From: Streptomyces sp. C10-9-1
GTDB lineage: Bacteria; Actinomycetota; Actinomycetes; Streptomycetales; Streptomycetaceae
Direction of reading: 5' to 3'
Length of the DNA stretch: 64,000 nt
Assembly (NCBI RefSeq): GCF_024497955.1
Contig: NZ_JANHKP010000017.1
Location: 1 to 64,000 of the forward strand
Shown here: positions 10,024-19,334 of the stretch, in pieces
Layout: each line of letters starts with the position of its first letter
Numbering within the stretch: position 1 is the stretch's first letter
Notes under the pieces: generated by a model
What the model was told of the DNA's origin: nothing
What the model saw: only the letters and a program-made list of their open reading frames with translations
Databases searched by the model: none
Translations under genes and position numbers: made by a program

Positions 10024-11724
10024 GTGACGACCATCACGCCCGGCCCCGGGAACCGCCCGGCAGGCGGCCCCCGTTTTTCCCCCGGGCCGCCCGCGCCCGG
10101 TACGCTCACCGCCGTGCCACACGCTGATCAGTCCCGAAACCCCCAGCCCGCAGCCGACCACGCCGGAGCCCCGCGCCCGGAACGGCCCAGCCCGACGAGC
10201 CTCGGGGGCCTGGCGGCCCGGCTGGGCGTCCCGGCCCCGGCGGAGGCGGAGATCACCGGCATCACCCACGACTCCCGGGCCGTGCGCCCCGGCGACGTCT
10301 ACGCCGCCCTTCCGGGCGCGCGGTTCCACGGTGCCGACTTCGCGGCCCAGGCCGCCGACCTCGGGGCCGCCGCGATCCTGACCGACCCCTCCGGCGCGGA
10401 ACGCGCCGCCGCCACCGGAGTGCCGGTGCTCGTCGCCGACGACCCGCGCTCCCACATGGGCGACCTCGCCGCCGAGATCTACGGCCGCCCGGGCAGGGAC
10501 CTGCTCCAGATCGGCATCACCGGCACCTCCGGCAAGACCACCACCGCCTACCTGGTCGAGGGCGGGCTGCGCGCGGCCGGCCGGGCGACCGGCCTGATCG
10601 GCACGGTGGAGATGCGCATCGGGGACGAGCGCATCAAGTCCGAGCGGACCACCCCGGAGGCCACCGACCTCCAGGCGCTCTTCGCGGTCATGCGCGAACG
10701 CGGCGTCGACTCCGTCGCCATGGAGGTCTCCAGCCACGCCCTGGTGCTCGGCCGGGTCGACGGCTGCGTCTTCGACATCGCGGTCTTCAACAACCTGAGC
10801 CCGGAGCACATGGAGTTCCACTCGGGCATGGAGGACTACTTCCAGGCCAAGGCCCGGCTGTTCACCCCCGAGCGCAGCGGCAAGGCCGTCGTCAACCTCG
10901 ACGACGAGTACGGGCGCAGGCTCGTGAAGGAGGCCACCGTGCCGGTGACCACCTTCTCCGCCGAGGGCCACCCGGACGCCGACTGGCGTGCGGAGGACGT
11001 GCAGGTGGGCTCCATCGGCTCCACCTTCACCGCGGTGGGGCCGGGCGGCCGGCGGGTGCACGCCCGGTCGCCGCTCCCCGGCCCGTTCAACGTCGCCAAC
11101 ACGCTCGCGGCGCTCACCGTCCTCGCGGTCGCCGGGATCGACCCGCAGACCGCCGCCGACGGCATCGGGGCCGTCCCCGGCGTACCGGGCCGCCTGGAGC
11201 GGGTCGACGCGGGCCAGCCCTACCTCGCCGTCGTCGACTACGCGCACAAGACCGACGCCGTCGAGTCCGTGCTGCGCGCGCTGCGCAAGGTCACCGAGGG
11301 CCGGGTGCACATCGTCCTCGGCTGCGGCGGCGACCGGGACACCTCCAAGCGCGGCCCGATGGGGGCCGCCGCCGCCCGTCTCGCCGACACCGCCGTGCTC
11401 ACCTCGGACAACCCGCGCTCCGAGGACCCCCTCGCCATCCTGGCGGCCATGCTCGCCGGTGCCGCCGAGGTCCCGATCCACGAGCGCGGGGACGTCCTGG
11501 TCTTCGAGGAGCGCGGCGCCGCCATCGCGGCGGCCGTCGCCCGGGCGGAGAAGGGCGACACCGTGCTCGTCGCCGGCAAGGGCCACGAGCAGGGCCAGGA
11601 CATCGCCGGCGTCGTCCGCGCCTTCGACGACCGCACGGTGCTCCGCGCCGCCATCGAGGCGCGGGAGGCCGGTACCGGGGAGCGAACGGATCGCGCCACC
11701 GCACACGAGAAGACCCAGGGATGA
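10024..11724 (+). CDS. murE: UDP-MurNAc-tripeptide ligase MurE
   Basis: 566-aa Mur ligase adding the third residue of the stem peptide. The P-loop GTSGKTTT is at about 167-174. The DNPR motif at 462-465 marks diaminopimelate-adding enzymes as opposed to lysine-adding ones; Streptomyces walls contain LL-DAP, so this enzyme presumably accepts that isomer. AGGAGG at 10012-10017 supports the GTG at 10024; the frame is open 7 codons further, to a GTG overlapping the ftsI stop. The N-terminal ~50 residues are Pro-rich and not part of the fold, so a still later GTG (10113) is possible. Confidence 0.94.
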   Translation: MTTITPGPGNRPAGGPRFSPGPPAPGTLTAVPHADQSRNPQPAADHAGAPRPERPSPTSLGGLAARLGVPAPAEAEITGITHDSRAVRPGDVYAALPGARFHGADFAAQAADLGAAAILTDPSGAERAAATGVPVLVADDPRSHMGDLAAEIYGRPGRDLLQIGITGTSGKTTTAYLVEGGLRAAGRATGLIGTVEMRIGDERIKSERTTPEATDLQALFAVMRERGVDSVAMEVSSHALVLGRVDGCVFDIAVFNNLSPEHMEFHSGMEDYFQAKARLFTPERSGKAVVNLDDEYGRRLVKEATVPVTTFSAEGHPDADWRAEDVQVGSIGSTFTAVGPGGRRVHARSPLPGPFNVANTLAALTVLAVAGIDPQTAADGIGAVPGVPGRLERVDAGQPYLAVVDYAHKTDAVESVLRALRKVTEGRVHIVLGCGGDRDTSKRGPMGAAAARLADTAVLTSDNPRSEDPLAILAAMLAGAAEVPIHERGDVLVFEERGAAIAAAVARAEKGDTVLVAGKGHEQGQDIAGVVRAFDDRTVLRAAIEAREAGTGERTDRATAHEKTQG

Positions 11725-11728
11725 CCCA

Positions 11729-13138
11729 GTGATCGCCCTCTCCCTCGCCGAGATCGCCGAAATCGTCGGCGGGCAGACCCACGACATACCGGATCCGGCC
11801 ATCCAGGTCACCGGCAGCGTCGTCATCGACTCCCGGGCCGTGGAGCCCGGGGGGCTGTTCGCCGCGTTCCGGGGCGAGCACGCCGACGGGCACGACTTCG
11901 CCGCCGGCGCCGTGGACCGGGGTGCCGTGGCGGTCCTCGCCGCCCGCCCGCTGGGCCTGCCCGCCATCGTCGTGGACGACGTCCAGGGCGCCCTGGGGCG
12001 GCTCGCCCGGGCCGTGGTGGAGCGGCTGGGCACGCAGGTCGTCGCCCTCACCGGCTCGGCCGGGAAGACCAGCACCAAGGACCTCGTGGCCCAGGTCCTC
12101 GGCCGCAAGGCACCCACGGTCTTCACCCCCGGCTCCCTCAACAACGAGATCGGCCTGCCGCTCACCGCGCTGACCGCGACCGCCGAGACCGAGCACCTGG
12201 TGCTGGAGATGGGGGCGCGCGGAATCGGCCATATCCGCTATCTCACGGAGCTCACCCCTCCGCGGATCGGCCTGGTGCTCAACGTCGGCACCGCCCACAT
12301 CGGCGAGTTCGGCGGCCGCGAGCAGATCGCCCGGGCGAAGGGCGAACTGGTCGAGTCCCTGCCGGAGGAGGGCGTCGCCGTCCTCAACGCCGACGACCCC
12401 CTGGTCCGCGCCATGGCGGACCGGACCCGGGCGCGGGTCCTGCTGTTCGGCGAGGCCGCCGACGCGGCGGTCCGTGCCGAGAATGTCCGGCTCACGAAGC
12501 TCGGACAGCCCTCCTTCACCCTTCACACACCCACCGGGTGCAGCACCGTGACCATGCGGCTGTACGGTGAGCACCACGTGTCGAACGCGCTCGCCGCGGC
12601 CGCCGTCGCCCATGAGCTGGGCATGCCTGTGGACGAGATCGCCCTCGCGCTCTCCGAGGCGGGCACCCTCTCCCGCTGGCGCATGGAGGTCACCGAGCGT
12701 CCGGACGGCGTCACGATCGTCAACGACGCCTACAACGCGAACCCCGAGTCCATGCGTGCCGCGCTGCGGGCGCTGGCCGCCATGGGCGAGGCCGCACGGG
12801 CCGAAGGGGGCCGTACGTGGGCGGTGCTCGGCATGATGGCCGAGCTCGGCGACGCGGCGCTGGCCGAGCACGACGCGGTCGGGCGGCTGGCCGTCCGGCT
12901 CAATGTCGGCAGGCTCGTCGCGGTCGGGGGCAGGGAAGCGTCCTGGTTGCAACTGGGCGCATACAACGAGGGTTCGTGGGGTGAGGAGTCGGTGCACGTG
13001 TCCGACGCGCAGGCGGCGGTCGACCTGTTGCGCGCAGAGTTGCGCCCGGGTGATGTCGTGCTGGTGAAGGCGTCCCGGTCGGTGGGCCTGGAACGGGTCG
13101 CCTCGGCACTGCTCGAGGGTGAGGGTGCCGTCCGATGA
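11729..13138 (+). CDS. murF: UDP-MurNAc-tripeptide:D-Ala-D-Ala ligase MurF
   Basis: 469-aa Mur ligase that completes the UDP-MurNAc-pentapeptide by adding D-Ala-D-Ala. P-loop GSAGKTSTK is at about 109-117; the MurF-type signatures LNVGTAHIGEFG and NDAYNANPESM are clear. GTG at 11729 is 4 bp after the murE stop. Its stop overlaps mraY by 4 bp. An open frame reaching back to 10988 is antisense-free shadow of murE and was not used. Confidence 0.95.
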   Translation: MIALSLAEIAEIVGGQTHDIPDPAIQVTGSVVIDSRAVEPGGLFAAFRGEHADGHDFAAGAVDRGAVAVLAARPLGLPAIVVDDVQGALGRLARAVVERLGTQVVALTGSAGKTSTKDLVAQVLGRKAPTVFTPGSLNNEIGLPLTALTATAETEHLVLEMGARGIGHIRYLTELTPPRIGLVLNVGTAHIGEFGGREQIARAKGELVESLPEEGVAVLNADDPLVRAMADRTRARVLLFGEAADAAVRAENVRLTKLGQPSFTLHTPTGCSTVTMRLYGEHHVSNALAAAAVAHELGMPVDEIALALSEAGTLSRWRMEVTERPDGVTIVNDAYNANPESMRAALRALAAMGEAARAEGGRTWAVLGMMAELGDAALAEHDAVGRLAVRLNVGRLVAVGGREASWLQLGAYNEGSWGEESVHVSDAQAAVDLLRAELRPGDVVLVKASRSVGLERVASALLEGEGAVR

Positions 13139-14205
13139 GGCAGATCCTCTTCGCCGGGGCCATCGGCCTCTTCCTGACCCTGATCGGCACCCCGCTGCTC
13201 ATCAAGCTCCTCGCACGCAAGGGGTACGGGCAGTTCATCCGGGACGACGGCCCGCGGACGCACGGCAGCAAGAAGGGCACGCCCACCATGGGCGGCATCT
13301 CCTTCATCCTGGCCACGCTCATCGCCTACGCCCTGGCCAAGGTGATCACCGGTGAGGACCCGACCTTCTCGGGCCTGCTGGTCCTCTTCCTGATGGCGGG
13401 CATGGGCCTGGTCGGCTTCCTGGACGACTACATCAAGATCGTCAAGCAGCGCTCGCTGGGCCTCCGGGCCAAGGCGAAGATGGCCGGCCAGCTGATCGTC
13501 GGCATCGCCTTCGCGGTGCTGTCGCTGCAGTTCGCCGACAGCCGCGGCAACACCCCGGCCTCCACCAAGCTGTCGTTCATCACGGACTTCGGCTGGTCGA
13601 TCGGCCCGGTGCTGTTCGTCATCTGGGCGCTGTTCATGATCCTCGCCATGTCGAACGGCGTGAACCTGACGGACGGTCTGGACGGCCTCGCCACCGGTGC
13701 CTCGGTGATGGTCTTCGGCGCCTACACCTTCATCGGCCTCTGGCAGTTCCAGGAGTCCTGCGCCAACGCCCAGACCCTGACCAACCCCAACGCCTGCTTC
13801 GAGGTGAGGGATCCGCTCGACCTCGCGGTCGTGGCCTCGGCACTGATGGGCGCCTGCTTCGGCTTCCTGTGGTGGAACACCTCGCCGGCCAAGATCTTCA
13901 TGGGCGACACCGGCTCGCTGGCGCTCGGCGGCGCCCTGGCGGGTCTGGCGATCTGCTCCCGCACCGAGCTGCTGCTCGCGCTCCTCGGCGGCCTGTTCGT
14001 CCTCATCACCATGTCCGTGGTGATCCAGGTCGGCTCCTTCCGGATGACCGGCAAGCGGGTCTTCAGAATGGCGCCCCTCCAGCACCACTTCGAGCTCAAG
14101 GGGTGGTCCGAGGTCCTTGTGGTGGTCCGCTTCTGGATCATCCAGGGCATGTGCGTGATCGTGGGACTGGGCCTCTTCTACGCGGGATGGGCAGCCGACA
14201 AGTGA
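13135..14205 (+). CDS. mraY: phospho-MurNAc-pentapeptide translocase MraY
   Basis: 356-aa polytopic enzyme that transfers phospho-MurNAc-pentapeptide to undecaprenyl phosphate, forming lipid I. About ten hydrophobic helices are seen. Catalytic motifs are present: D97-D98 in FLDDYIKI, NLTDGLDGLA (177-186, with D180) and the HH-containing MAPLQHHFELKGWSE near 310-325. The KKGTPTMGG motif near residue 46 is also conserved. It starts by ATGA overlap with murF and ends in a GTGA overlap with murD. Confidence 0.97.
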   Translation: MRQILFAGAIGLFLTLIGTPLLIKLLARKGYGQFIRDDGPRTHGSKKGTPTMGGISFILATLIAYALAKVITGEDPTFSGLLVLFLMAGMGLVGFLDDYIKIVKQRSLGLRAKAKMAGQLIVGIAFAVLSLQFADSRGNTPASTKLSFITDFGWSIGPVLFVIWALFMILAMSNGVNLTDGLDGLATGASVMVFGAYTFIGLWQFQESCANAQTLTNPNACFEVRDPLDLAVVASALMGACFGFLWWNTSPAKIFMGDTGSLALGGALAGLAICSRTELLLALLGGLFVLITMSVVIQVGSFRMTGKRVFRMAPLQHHFELKGWSEVLVVVRFWIIQGMCVIVGLGLFYAGWAADK

Positions 14206-15614
14206 GCCACTGGCAGGGCAGGAAGATCACCGTCGCGGGCCTGGGCGTGAGCGGCGTCAGCGCCGCACGCGCCCTGGCCCGGCTGGGCGCCGAGGTGACC
14301 GTCGTCGACGGCGGTTCCGGCGACGCGCACCGGGCCCGCGCGGCCGAACTCGCCGACGAGGGCGTCGCCGTGCGCCTCGGCGACGCCGAGACGCTGCCCG
14401 AGGGCACCGGACTGGTGGTCACCTCGCCCGGCTGGAAGCCCTCCAGCCCGCTGTTCGCGGCCGCGGCCGCCGCCGGGGTCGACGTCGTCGGCGACGTCGA
14501 GATCGCCTGGCGCCTGCGCGGCCCGGACGCTCCGCCCTGGCTCGCCGTCACCGGCACCAACGGCAAGACCACCACGACCCGGATGCTGGCGTCGATCCTG
14601 ACCGCCGCCGGGCTGCGCACCGCCGCCATCGGCAACATCGGCACCCCGATCGTCGACGTGGTGACCGGTGGCGAGCCCTACGACGTGCTCGCCGTGGAGC
14701 TCTCCAGCTACCAGCTGCACTGGGCGCCCTCGCTGCGCGCCCACTCCGCGGCCGTGCTCAACCTCGCCCCGGACCACCTGGACTGGCACGGCTCCATGGA
14801 GGCGTACGCCGCCGACAAGGGCCGCATCTACGAGGGCAACACCGTCGCCTGCGTCTACAACGCCGCCGACAAGGCCACCGAGGACCTGGTGCGCGAGGCG
14901 GACGTGGAGGAGGGCTGCCGGGCCGTGGGCTTCACGCTCGGCACCCCGGGCCCCTCCCAACTCGGCGTCGTCGAGGGCCTCCTGGTGGACCGCGCCTTCG
15001 TCGGGCAGCGCCACCGGCAGGCGCAGGAGCTGGCGGAGGTCTCCGACGTGCGGCCGCCGGCCCCGCACAACATCGCCAACGCCCTGGCGGCGGCGGCCCT
15101 CGCGCGCGCCTTCGGCGTCCCCGCGCAGGCCGTCCGCGACGGACTGCGCGCCTTCAGCCCGGACCCGCACCGCATCGACCACGTCGCCGACGTGGACGGC
15201 GTGGCCTACGTGGACGACTCCAAGGCGACCAACACCCACGCGGCCCAGGCCTCGCTCGCCGCGTACGACCCGATCGTCTGGATCGCCGGGGGCCTCGCCA
15301 AGGGCGCCACCTTCGACGAACTGGCCGCGCAGTCCGCCGGGCGCCTGCGGGGCGCCGTGCTCATCGGGGCCGACCGCGCCCTGGTCCGCGAGGCCCTGGC
15401 GCGACACGCCCCCGACGTCCCGGTGGTGGACCTCGACCGGACCGACACTGGGGCGATGGCCGCCGCGGTCGCCGAGGCCGCGCGGCTCGCCCGGCCCGGG
15501 GACACCGTCCTGCTCGCCCCGGCCTGCGCGTCGATGGACATGTTCACCAACTACACCGAGCGGGGCGAGGCGTTCGCGGAAGCGGTCCGCGCCCTCGCCG
15601 ACGAGCGCGGCTGA
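14202..15614 (+). CDS. murD: UDP-MurNAc-L-Ala:D-Glu ligase MurD
   Basis: 470-aa Mur ligase adding D-Glu. The N-terminal Rossmann-like segment (KITVAGLGVSGVSAARAL) binds the UDP moiety, P-loop GTNGKTTT is at about 118-125, and the C-terminal domain carries DDSKATNTHA, the MurD-type lysine loop. I use the GTG at 14202 overlapping the mraY stop; an ATG at 14187 in the same frame (15 bp upstream, inside mraY) is an alternative. Confidence 0.95.
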   Translation: MSHWQGRKITVAGLGVSGVSAARALARLGAEVTVVDGGSGDAHRARAAELADEGVAVRLGDAETLPEGTGLVVTSPGWKPSSPLFAAAAAAGVDVVGDVEIAWRLRGPDAPPWLAVTGTNGKTTTTRMLASILTAAGLRTAAIGNIGTPIVDVVTGGEPYDVLAVELSSYQLHWAPSLRAHSAAVLNLAPDHLDWHGSMEAYAADKGRIYEGNTVACVYNAADKATEDLVREADVEEGCRAVGFTLGTPGPSQLGVVEGLLVDRAFVGQRHRQAQELAEVSDVRPPAPHNIANALAAAALARAFGVPAQAVRDGLRAFSPDPHRIDHVADVDGVAYVDDSKATNTHAAQASLAAYDPIVWIAGGLAKGATFDELAAQSAGRLRGAVLIGADRALVREALARHAPDVPVVDLDRTDTGAMAAAVAEAARLARPGDTVLLAPACASMDMFTNYTERGEAFAEAVRALADERG

Positions 15615-15621
15615 CGGCCAC

Positions 15622-15646
15622 CGGGCCCGGCGCTCCGCCGGGCCCG
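15622..15646 (+). other. perfect hairpin between murD and ftsW
   Basis: CGGGCCCGGCG at 15622-15632 and its exact complement at 15636-15646 enclose a 3-nt loop. It fills most of the 50-bp gap and ends just before the GGAGGGA ribosome binding site of ftsW. No T-tract follows, so it could be a weak attenuator, an RNA processing or stability element, or a translation modulator. Confidence 0.6.
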
Positions 15647-15664
15647 ACTGGAGGGACAGCGACC

Positions 15665-17119
15665 ATGCCGCCCACACCGCACGGGGACACCGCACCCCCC
15701 GGTCCTTCCGGGGGCGACCGGGAGCCGACGGCCGGCCCCTCCCGGCGCCGCGTGCTCCGCGCCGGCGCCCCGGCGCCCCGCCCGGCCACCGCCGGGGGCC
15801 CCGCCGCCGGCCCGCTGCTGCGCTCGCGCCCGGGGACGGCGGCCCGGCCGCCGGCCTCCCGGGGTGCCGCCCGCCCCGCGGCGCCGCCCGGCCCGCGCGG
15901 GCTGTACGAGCGGGCGCGCAGGGGCTGGGACCGGCCGCTGACGTCCTACTACCTGATCTTCGGCAGCAGCCTGCTGATCACCGTGCTGGGCCTGGTGATG
16001 GTCTACTCGGCCTCGATCATCCAGGCCCTGGAGTACTCGCTCCCCGCCTCGTACTTCTTCCGGAAGCAGTTCCTCGCCGCGTTGATCGGCGGGGCGCTGC
16101 TGCTGGCCGCCTCCCGGATGCCGGTCCCCCTGCACCGGGCGCTGTCCTACCCGCTGCTGATGGGTGCGGTCTTCCTCATGGTGCTGGTGCAGGTGCCGGG
16201 GATAGGGCACTCGGTCAACGGCAACCAGAACTGGATCCACCTCGGCGGGCCCTTCCAGCTCCAGCCCAGCGAGTTCGGCAAGCTGGCACTCATCCTGTGG
16301 GGGGCGGACCTGCTCGCCCGCAAGCAGGACAAGCGGCTGCTGACGCAGTGGAAGCACCTGCTGGTCCCGCTGGTCCCGGTGGCCTTCCTGCTGCTCGGCC
16401 TGATCATGCTGGGCGGGGACATGGGCACGGCCATCATCCTCGCCGCGGTCCTGTTCGGTCTGCTGTGGCTCGCCGGGGCGCCCACCCGCCTGTTCGCCGG
16501 GGTGCTCGGCGTCGCCGTGCTCGCCGGGTTCGTCCTGATCAGGACGAACGAGAACCGGATGTCCCGGCTGCAGTGCATCGGTGCCAGCGACCTGGGACCC
16601 CGAGGCGAGTGCTGGCAGGCCGTGCACGGCATCTATGCTCTTGCCTCCGGCGGATGGTTCGGTTCCGGCCTGGGGGCGAGTGTGGAAAAATGGGGCCAAC
16701 TGCCCGAACCGCACACCGACTTCATCTTCGCCGTCACCGGTGAGGAACTGGGGCTGGCGGGGACGCTGTCGGTGCTCGCGCTGTTCGCGGCTCTAGGCTA
16801 TGCGGGTATCCGCGTCGCCGGACGCACGGAGGACCCTTTCGTCAGGTACGCAGCCGGAGGTGTGACCACCTGGATCACGGCCCAGGCCGTGGTCAACATC
16901 GGTGCGGTGCTCGGCCTGCTGCCGATCGCCGGTGTCCCGCTTCCGCTGTTCTCCTACGGGGGGTCGGCCCTGCTGCCGACGATGTTCGCGGTCGGGCTGC
17001 TGATCGCCTTCGCCCGGCAGGACCCCGCGGCGAAGGCGGCGCTGGCCGCCCGGAGGCCCGGGGTGAGATGGAAGTCGATGAGACGGCGCATGACGAAGCG
17101 TCCGTCCGGAGAGCGGTGA
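15665..17119 (+). CDS. ftsW: SEDS peptidoglycan glycosyltransferase FtsW
   Basis: 484-aa SEDS-family polymerase that makes septal glycan strands with FtsI. A long disordered Pro/Ala/Arg-rich N-terminus (about 1-85) precedes about ten membrane helices. SEDS hallmarks include NGNQNWIHLG, LQPSEFGKLALI, GGDMGTAII, EPHTDFIFAVTGEELG and PLFSYGGSALL. The 85-residue extension is longer than in most FtsW proteins but typical of actinobacteria. ATG at 15665 follows GGAGGGA. Confidence 0.95.
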   Translation: MPPTPHGDTAPPGPSGGDREPTAGPSRRRVLRAGAPAPRPATAGGPAAGPLLRSRPGTAARPPASRGAARPAAPPGPRGLYERARRGWDRPLTSYYLIFGSSLLITVLGLVMVYSASIIQALEYSLPASYFFRKQFLAALIGGALLLAASRMPVPLHRALSYPLLMGAVFLMVLVQVPGIGHSVNGNQNWIHLGGPFQLQPSEFGKLALILWGADLLARKQDKRLLTQWKHLLVPLVPVAFLLLGLIMLGGDMGTAIILAAVLFGLLWLAGAPTRLFAGVLGVAVLAGFVLIRTNENRMSRLQCIGASDLGPRGECWQAVHGIYALASGGWFGSGLGASVEKWGQLPEPHTDFIFAVTGEELGLAGTLSVLALFAALGYAGIRVAGRTEDPFVRYAAGGVTTWITAQAVVNIGAVLGLLPIAGVPLPLFSYGGSALLPTMFAVGLLIAFARQDPAAKAALAARRPGVRWKSMRRRMTKRPSGER

Positions 17120-17125
17120 ATTTCG

Positions 17126-18220
17126 GTGCATGTCGTACTCGCCGGTGGGGGGACCGCCGGCCACATCGAGCCCGCGCTCGCCCTCGCGGACGCCCTGCGC
17201 AGGCAGGACCCGACCGTGGGCATCACGGCCCTGGGCACGGAACGCGGACTGGAGACGCGGCTCGTCCCCGAGCGGGGCTACGAGCTGGCGCTCATCCCCG
17301 CCGTGCCGCTGCCGCGCAAGCCCACACCCGAGCTGATCACGGTGCCCGGGCGGCTGCGCGGCACCATCAAGGCGGCCGAGCAGGTCCTGGAGCGCACCAA
17401 GGCCGACTGCGTCGTCGGCTTCGGAGGCTATGTCGCCCTGCCCGGCTATCTGGCGGCCAAGCGCCTCGGCGTGCCGATCGTCGTGCACGAGGCGAACGCC
17501 CGCCCCGGCCTGGCCAACAAGATCGGCTCCCGGTACGCGGCCTCCGTCGCCGTCGCCACCCCCGACAGCAAGCTCCGCGACGCGCGCTACATCGGCATCC
17601 CGCTGCGCCACTCCATCGCGACGCTCGACCGGGCGCGGGTGCGCCCCGAGGCGCGGGCGGCGTTCGGGCTCGACCCCAACCTGCCCACCCTGCTGGTCTC
17701 CGGTGGTTCGCAGGGGGCCCGCCGGCTCAACGAGGTGGTCCAGCAGATCGCTCCGGTGCTCCAGCGCTCCGGGATCCAGGTGCTCCACGCGGTCGGCCCG
17801 AAGAACGAACTGCCGCACGTGGACAACATGCCCGGGATGCCGCCCTATGTGCCGGTACCGTACGTGGACAGGATGGATCTCGCGTACGCCGCGGCCGACA
17901 TGATGCTCTGCCGCGCGGGCGCGATGACCGTCGCGGAGCTCTCCGCCGTCGGGCTGCCCGCCGCCTACGTCCCGCTGCCGATCGGCAACGGCGAACAGCG
18001 GCTCAACGCCCAGCCGGTGGTCAAGGCCGGCGGCGGACTGCTGGTGGACGACGCCGAGCTGACCCCCGAGTGGGTCCAGGGCAACGTCCTGCCCGTGCTC
18101 GCCGATCCGCATCGGCTGTACGAGATGTCCCGTGCGGCTGCCGAGTTCGGGCGGCGGGACGCCGACGACCTGCTCGTCGGGATGGTGTACGAGGCGATTG
18201 CTGCACGCCGCCGGGCGTGA
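17126..18220 (+). CDS. murG: UDP-GlcNAc:lipid I N-acetylglucosaminyltransferase MurG
   Basis: 364-aa GT-B glycosyltransferase converting lipid I to lipid II at the inner face of the membrane. The N-terminal glycine loop GGGTAGHIEPALA (about 7-19), the HEANARPGLANK block and the SGGSQGARRLNE loop (from residue 192) are diagnostic; MLCRAGAMTVAELSAVG lines the donor site. The GTG at 17126 lies 6 bp after the ftsW stop with GGAGAG upstream. Confidence 0.96.
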   Translation: MHVVLAGGGTAGHIEPALALADALRRQDPTVGITALGTERGLETRLVPERGYELALIPAVPLPRKPTPELITVPGRLRGTIKAAEQVLERTKADCVVGFGGYVALPGYLAAKRLGVPIVVHEANARPGLANKIGSRYAASVAVATPDSKLRDARYIGIPLRHSIATLDRARVRPEARAAFGLDPNLPTLLVSGGSQGARRLNEVVQQIAPVLQRSGIQVLHAVGPKNELPHVDNMPGMPPYVPVPYVDRMDLAYAAADMMLCRAGAMTVAELSAVGLPAAYVPLPIGNGEQRLNAQPVVKAGGGLLVDDAELTPEWVQGNVLPVLADPHRLYEMSRAAAEFGRRDADDLLVGMVYEAIAARRRA

Positions 18221-18233
18221 GGAGGCAGGGAGC

Positions 18234-19046
18234 GTGGCCGGACCCACCACCGCCGAGCGCGGTGCACGACAGCCCCGGGACGGATCCGGGGGCTCCGGGG
18301 GTCCGGCCCCGGCACCCGCTCGGGAGGGCGGCGCCCGCCCCGGTCGGCGCCTGCGACGCGCACTGGTCGCCTCCGTCGCCGCCGTCGCGGTCCTGGCGGG
18401 GCTCGCCTGGGTGCTCTACGGCTCCCCCTGGCTGAGGACCCGGGAGGTCGCGGTCACCGGTACCCTGCTGCTGACGCCGGAGGAGGTCGAGCGCGTGGCG
18501 GACGTGCCGATCGGCGCCCCCCTGGCCTCCGTGGACACCGGGGGGACGCAGGCCCGTCTGCTGCGGGAGCTGCCCCGGATCCGCTCGGTGCGGGCGGTGC
18601 GCTCCTGGCCGCACGCGATCCGCCTGGAGGTCACGGAGCGCACGGCCGTCCTGCTGCTGCGCGAGGGGTCGCAGTACGTCGAAGTCGACGCCGGGGGAGT
18701 GCGGTTCGCCACCGTCCCGGTGGCGCCCCGGGGGGTCCCGCTGCTGGAGGTGGACGCCGCGCGCTCCCCGAGCCGTGCGCGGTTCGCGGAGGAGCGCCTG
18801 CTGGCGGAGGCTGTGGCGGTCCGGAGCCGGCTCCCCGAGGACGTGGTGGGCGACCTGGCCACCATCAAAGTCCGTTCGTATGACGATATTTCTCTGCGTT
18901 TGACCGGAGATCGCACGGTTCTCTGGGGCAGTTCGGAGGCGGGCGAGGCGAAGGCCCGCGCGCTCACGGCCCTGCTGAAGGCCGCACCGGATGCCGGGCG
19001 CTATGACGTGACGGTGCCCACCGCGCCCGCCTCCTCGGGGAGTTGA
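18234..19046 (+). CDS. ftsQ: cell division protein FtsQ
   Basis: 270-aa bitopic protein linking early and late divisome. A Gly/Pro/Arg-rich cytoplasmic part (1-45) is followed by one helix (about 46-66), then a POTRA domain starting at LRTREVAVTGTLLLTPEEV and a C-terminal beta domain. The start is the GTG at 18234 with GGAGG about 10 nt upstream; the frame itself is open inside murG to 18132. It is the last gene before the ftsZ promoter region. Confidence 0.92.
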   Translation: MAGPTTAERGARQPRDGSGGSGGPAPAPAREGGARPGRRLRRALVASVAAVAVLAGLAWVLYGSPWLRTREVAVTGTLLLTPEEVERVADVPIGAPLASVDTGGTQARLLRELPRIRSVRAVRSWPHAIRLEVTERTAVLLLREGSQYVEVDAGGVRFATVPVAPRGVPLLEVDAARSPSRARFAEERLLAEAVAVRSRLPEDVVGDLATIKVRSYDDISLRLTGDRTVLWGSSEAGEAKARALTALLKAAPDAGRYDVTVPTAPASSGS

Positions 19047-19334
19047 CGGGTATCTGCCCAGGCCAGCACCCTGGTTGGGCATCGTGGGGCGTGATCACAT
19101 AGGGTGAAAAGAAAAACGGGAGGTTCGGCGTGTTCGTTGTACGGGCGCCGCTCGCCGACTTAGTGTCCTGTTCGGAAGAGTCCAGGGAACAGGCACACTG
19201 ATAACCCTAAACTTCACCCTTAGGGTTCGGGTCGGCAGCCGAGCTGGTCGGGCCGTCCGTCCCCATTCGACATCAGTCGTCGCACCGCAGCCCGCGAAGC
19301 GGCGACACGTAACTCGAGGCGAGAGGCCTTCGAC
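19047..19334 (+). promoter_or_regulatory. ftsZ upstream regulatory region
   Basis: This 288-bp gap is unusually AT-rich for the window. Candidate -35 TTGTAC (19137-19142) and -10 TAGTGT (19161-19166) have an 18-bp spacer. In other streptomycetes ftsZ is read from several promoters here, including a sporulation-induced one; I cannot tell which this is. A perfect inverted repeat lies at 19203-19227. A GACAC at 19304-19308, the core of the WhiA site, is only five bases and may be chance. Confidence 0.55.
19203..19227. promoter_or_regulatory. perfect inverted repeat before ftsZ
   Basis: AACCCTAA (19203-19210) and TTAGGGTT (19220-19227) flank a 9-nt spacer. It is about 37 bp downstream of the candidate -10 and 108 bp upstream of the ftsZ start. 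With 8-bp arms, the loop and absence of a T-tract do not suggest a terminator; an operator or leader hairpin is more likely. Confidence 0.6.

Noticed and set aside
19304..19308. WhiA-like GACAC upstream of ftsZ
   Set aside because: Only five bases; too short to claim as a site without comparison or binding data.
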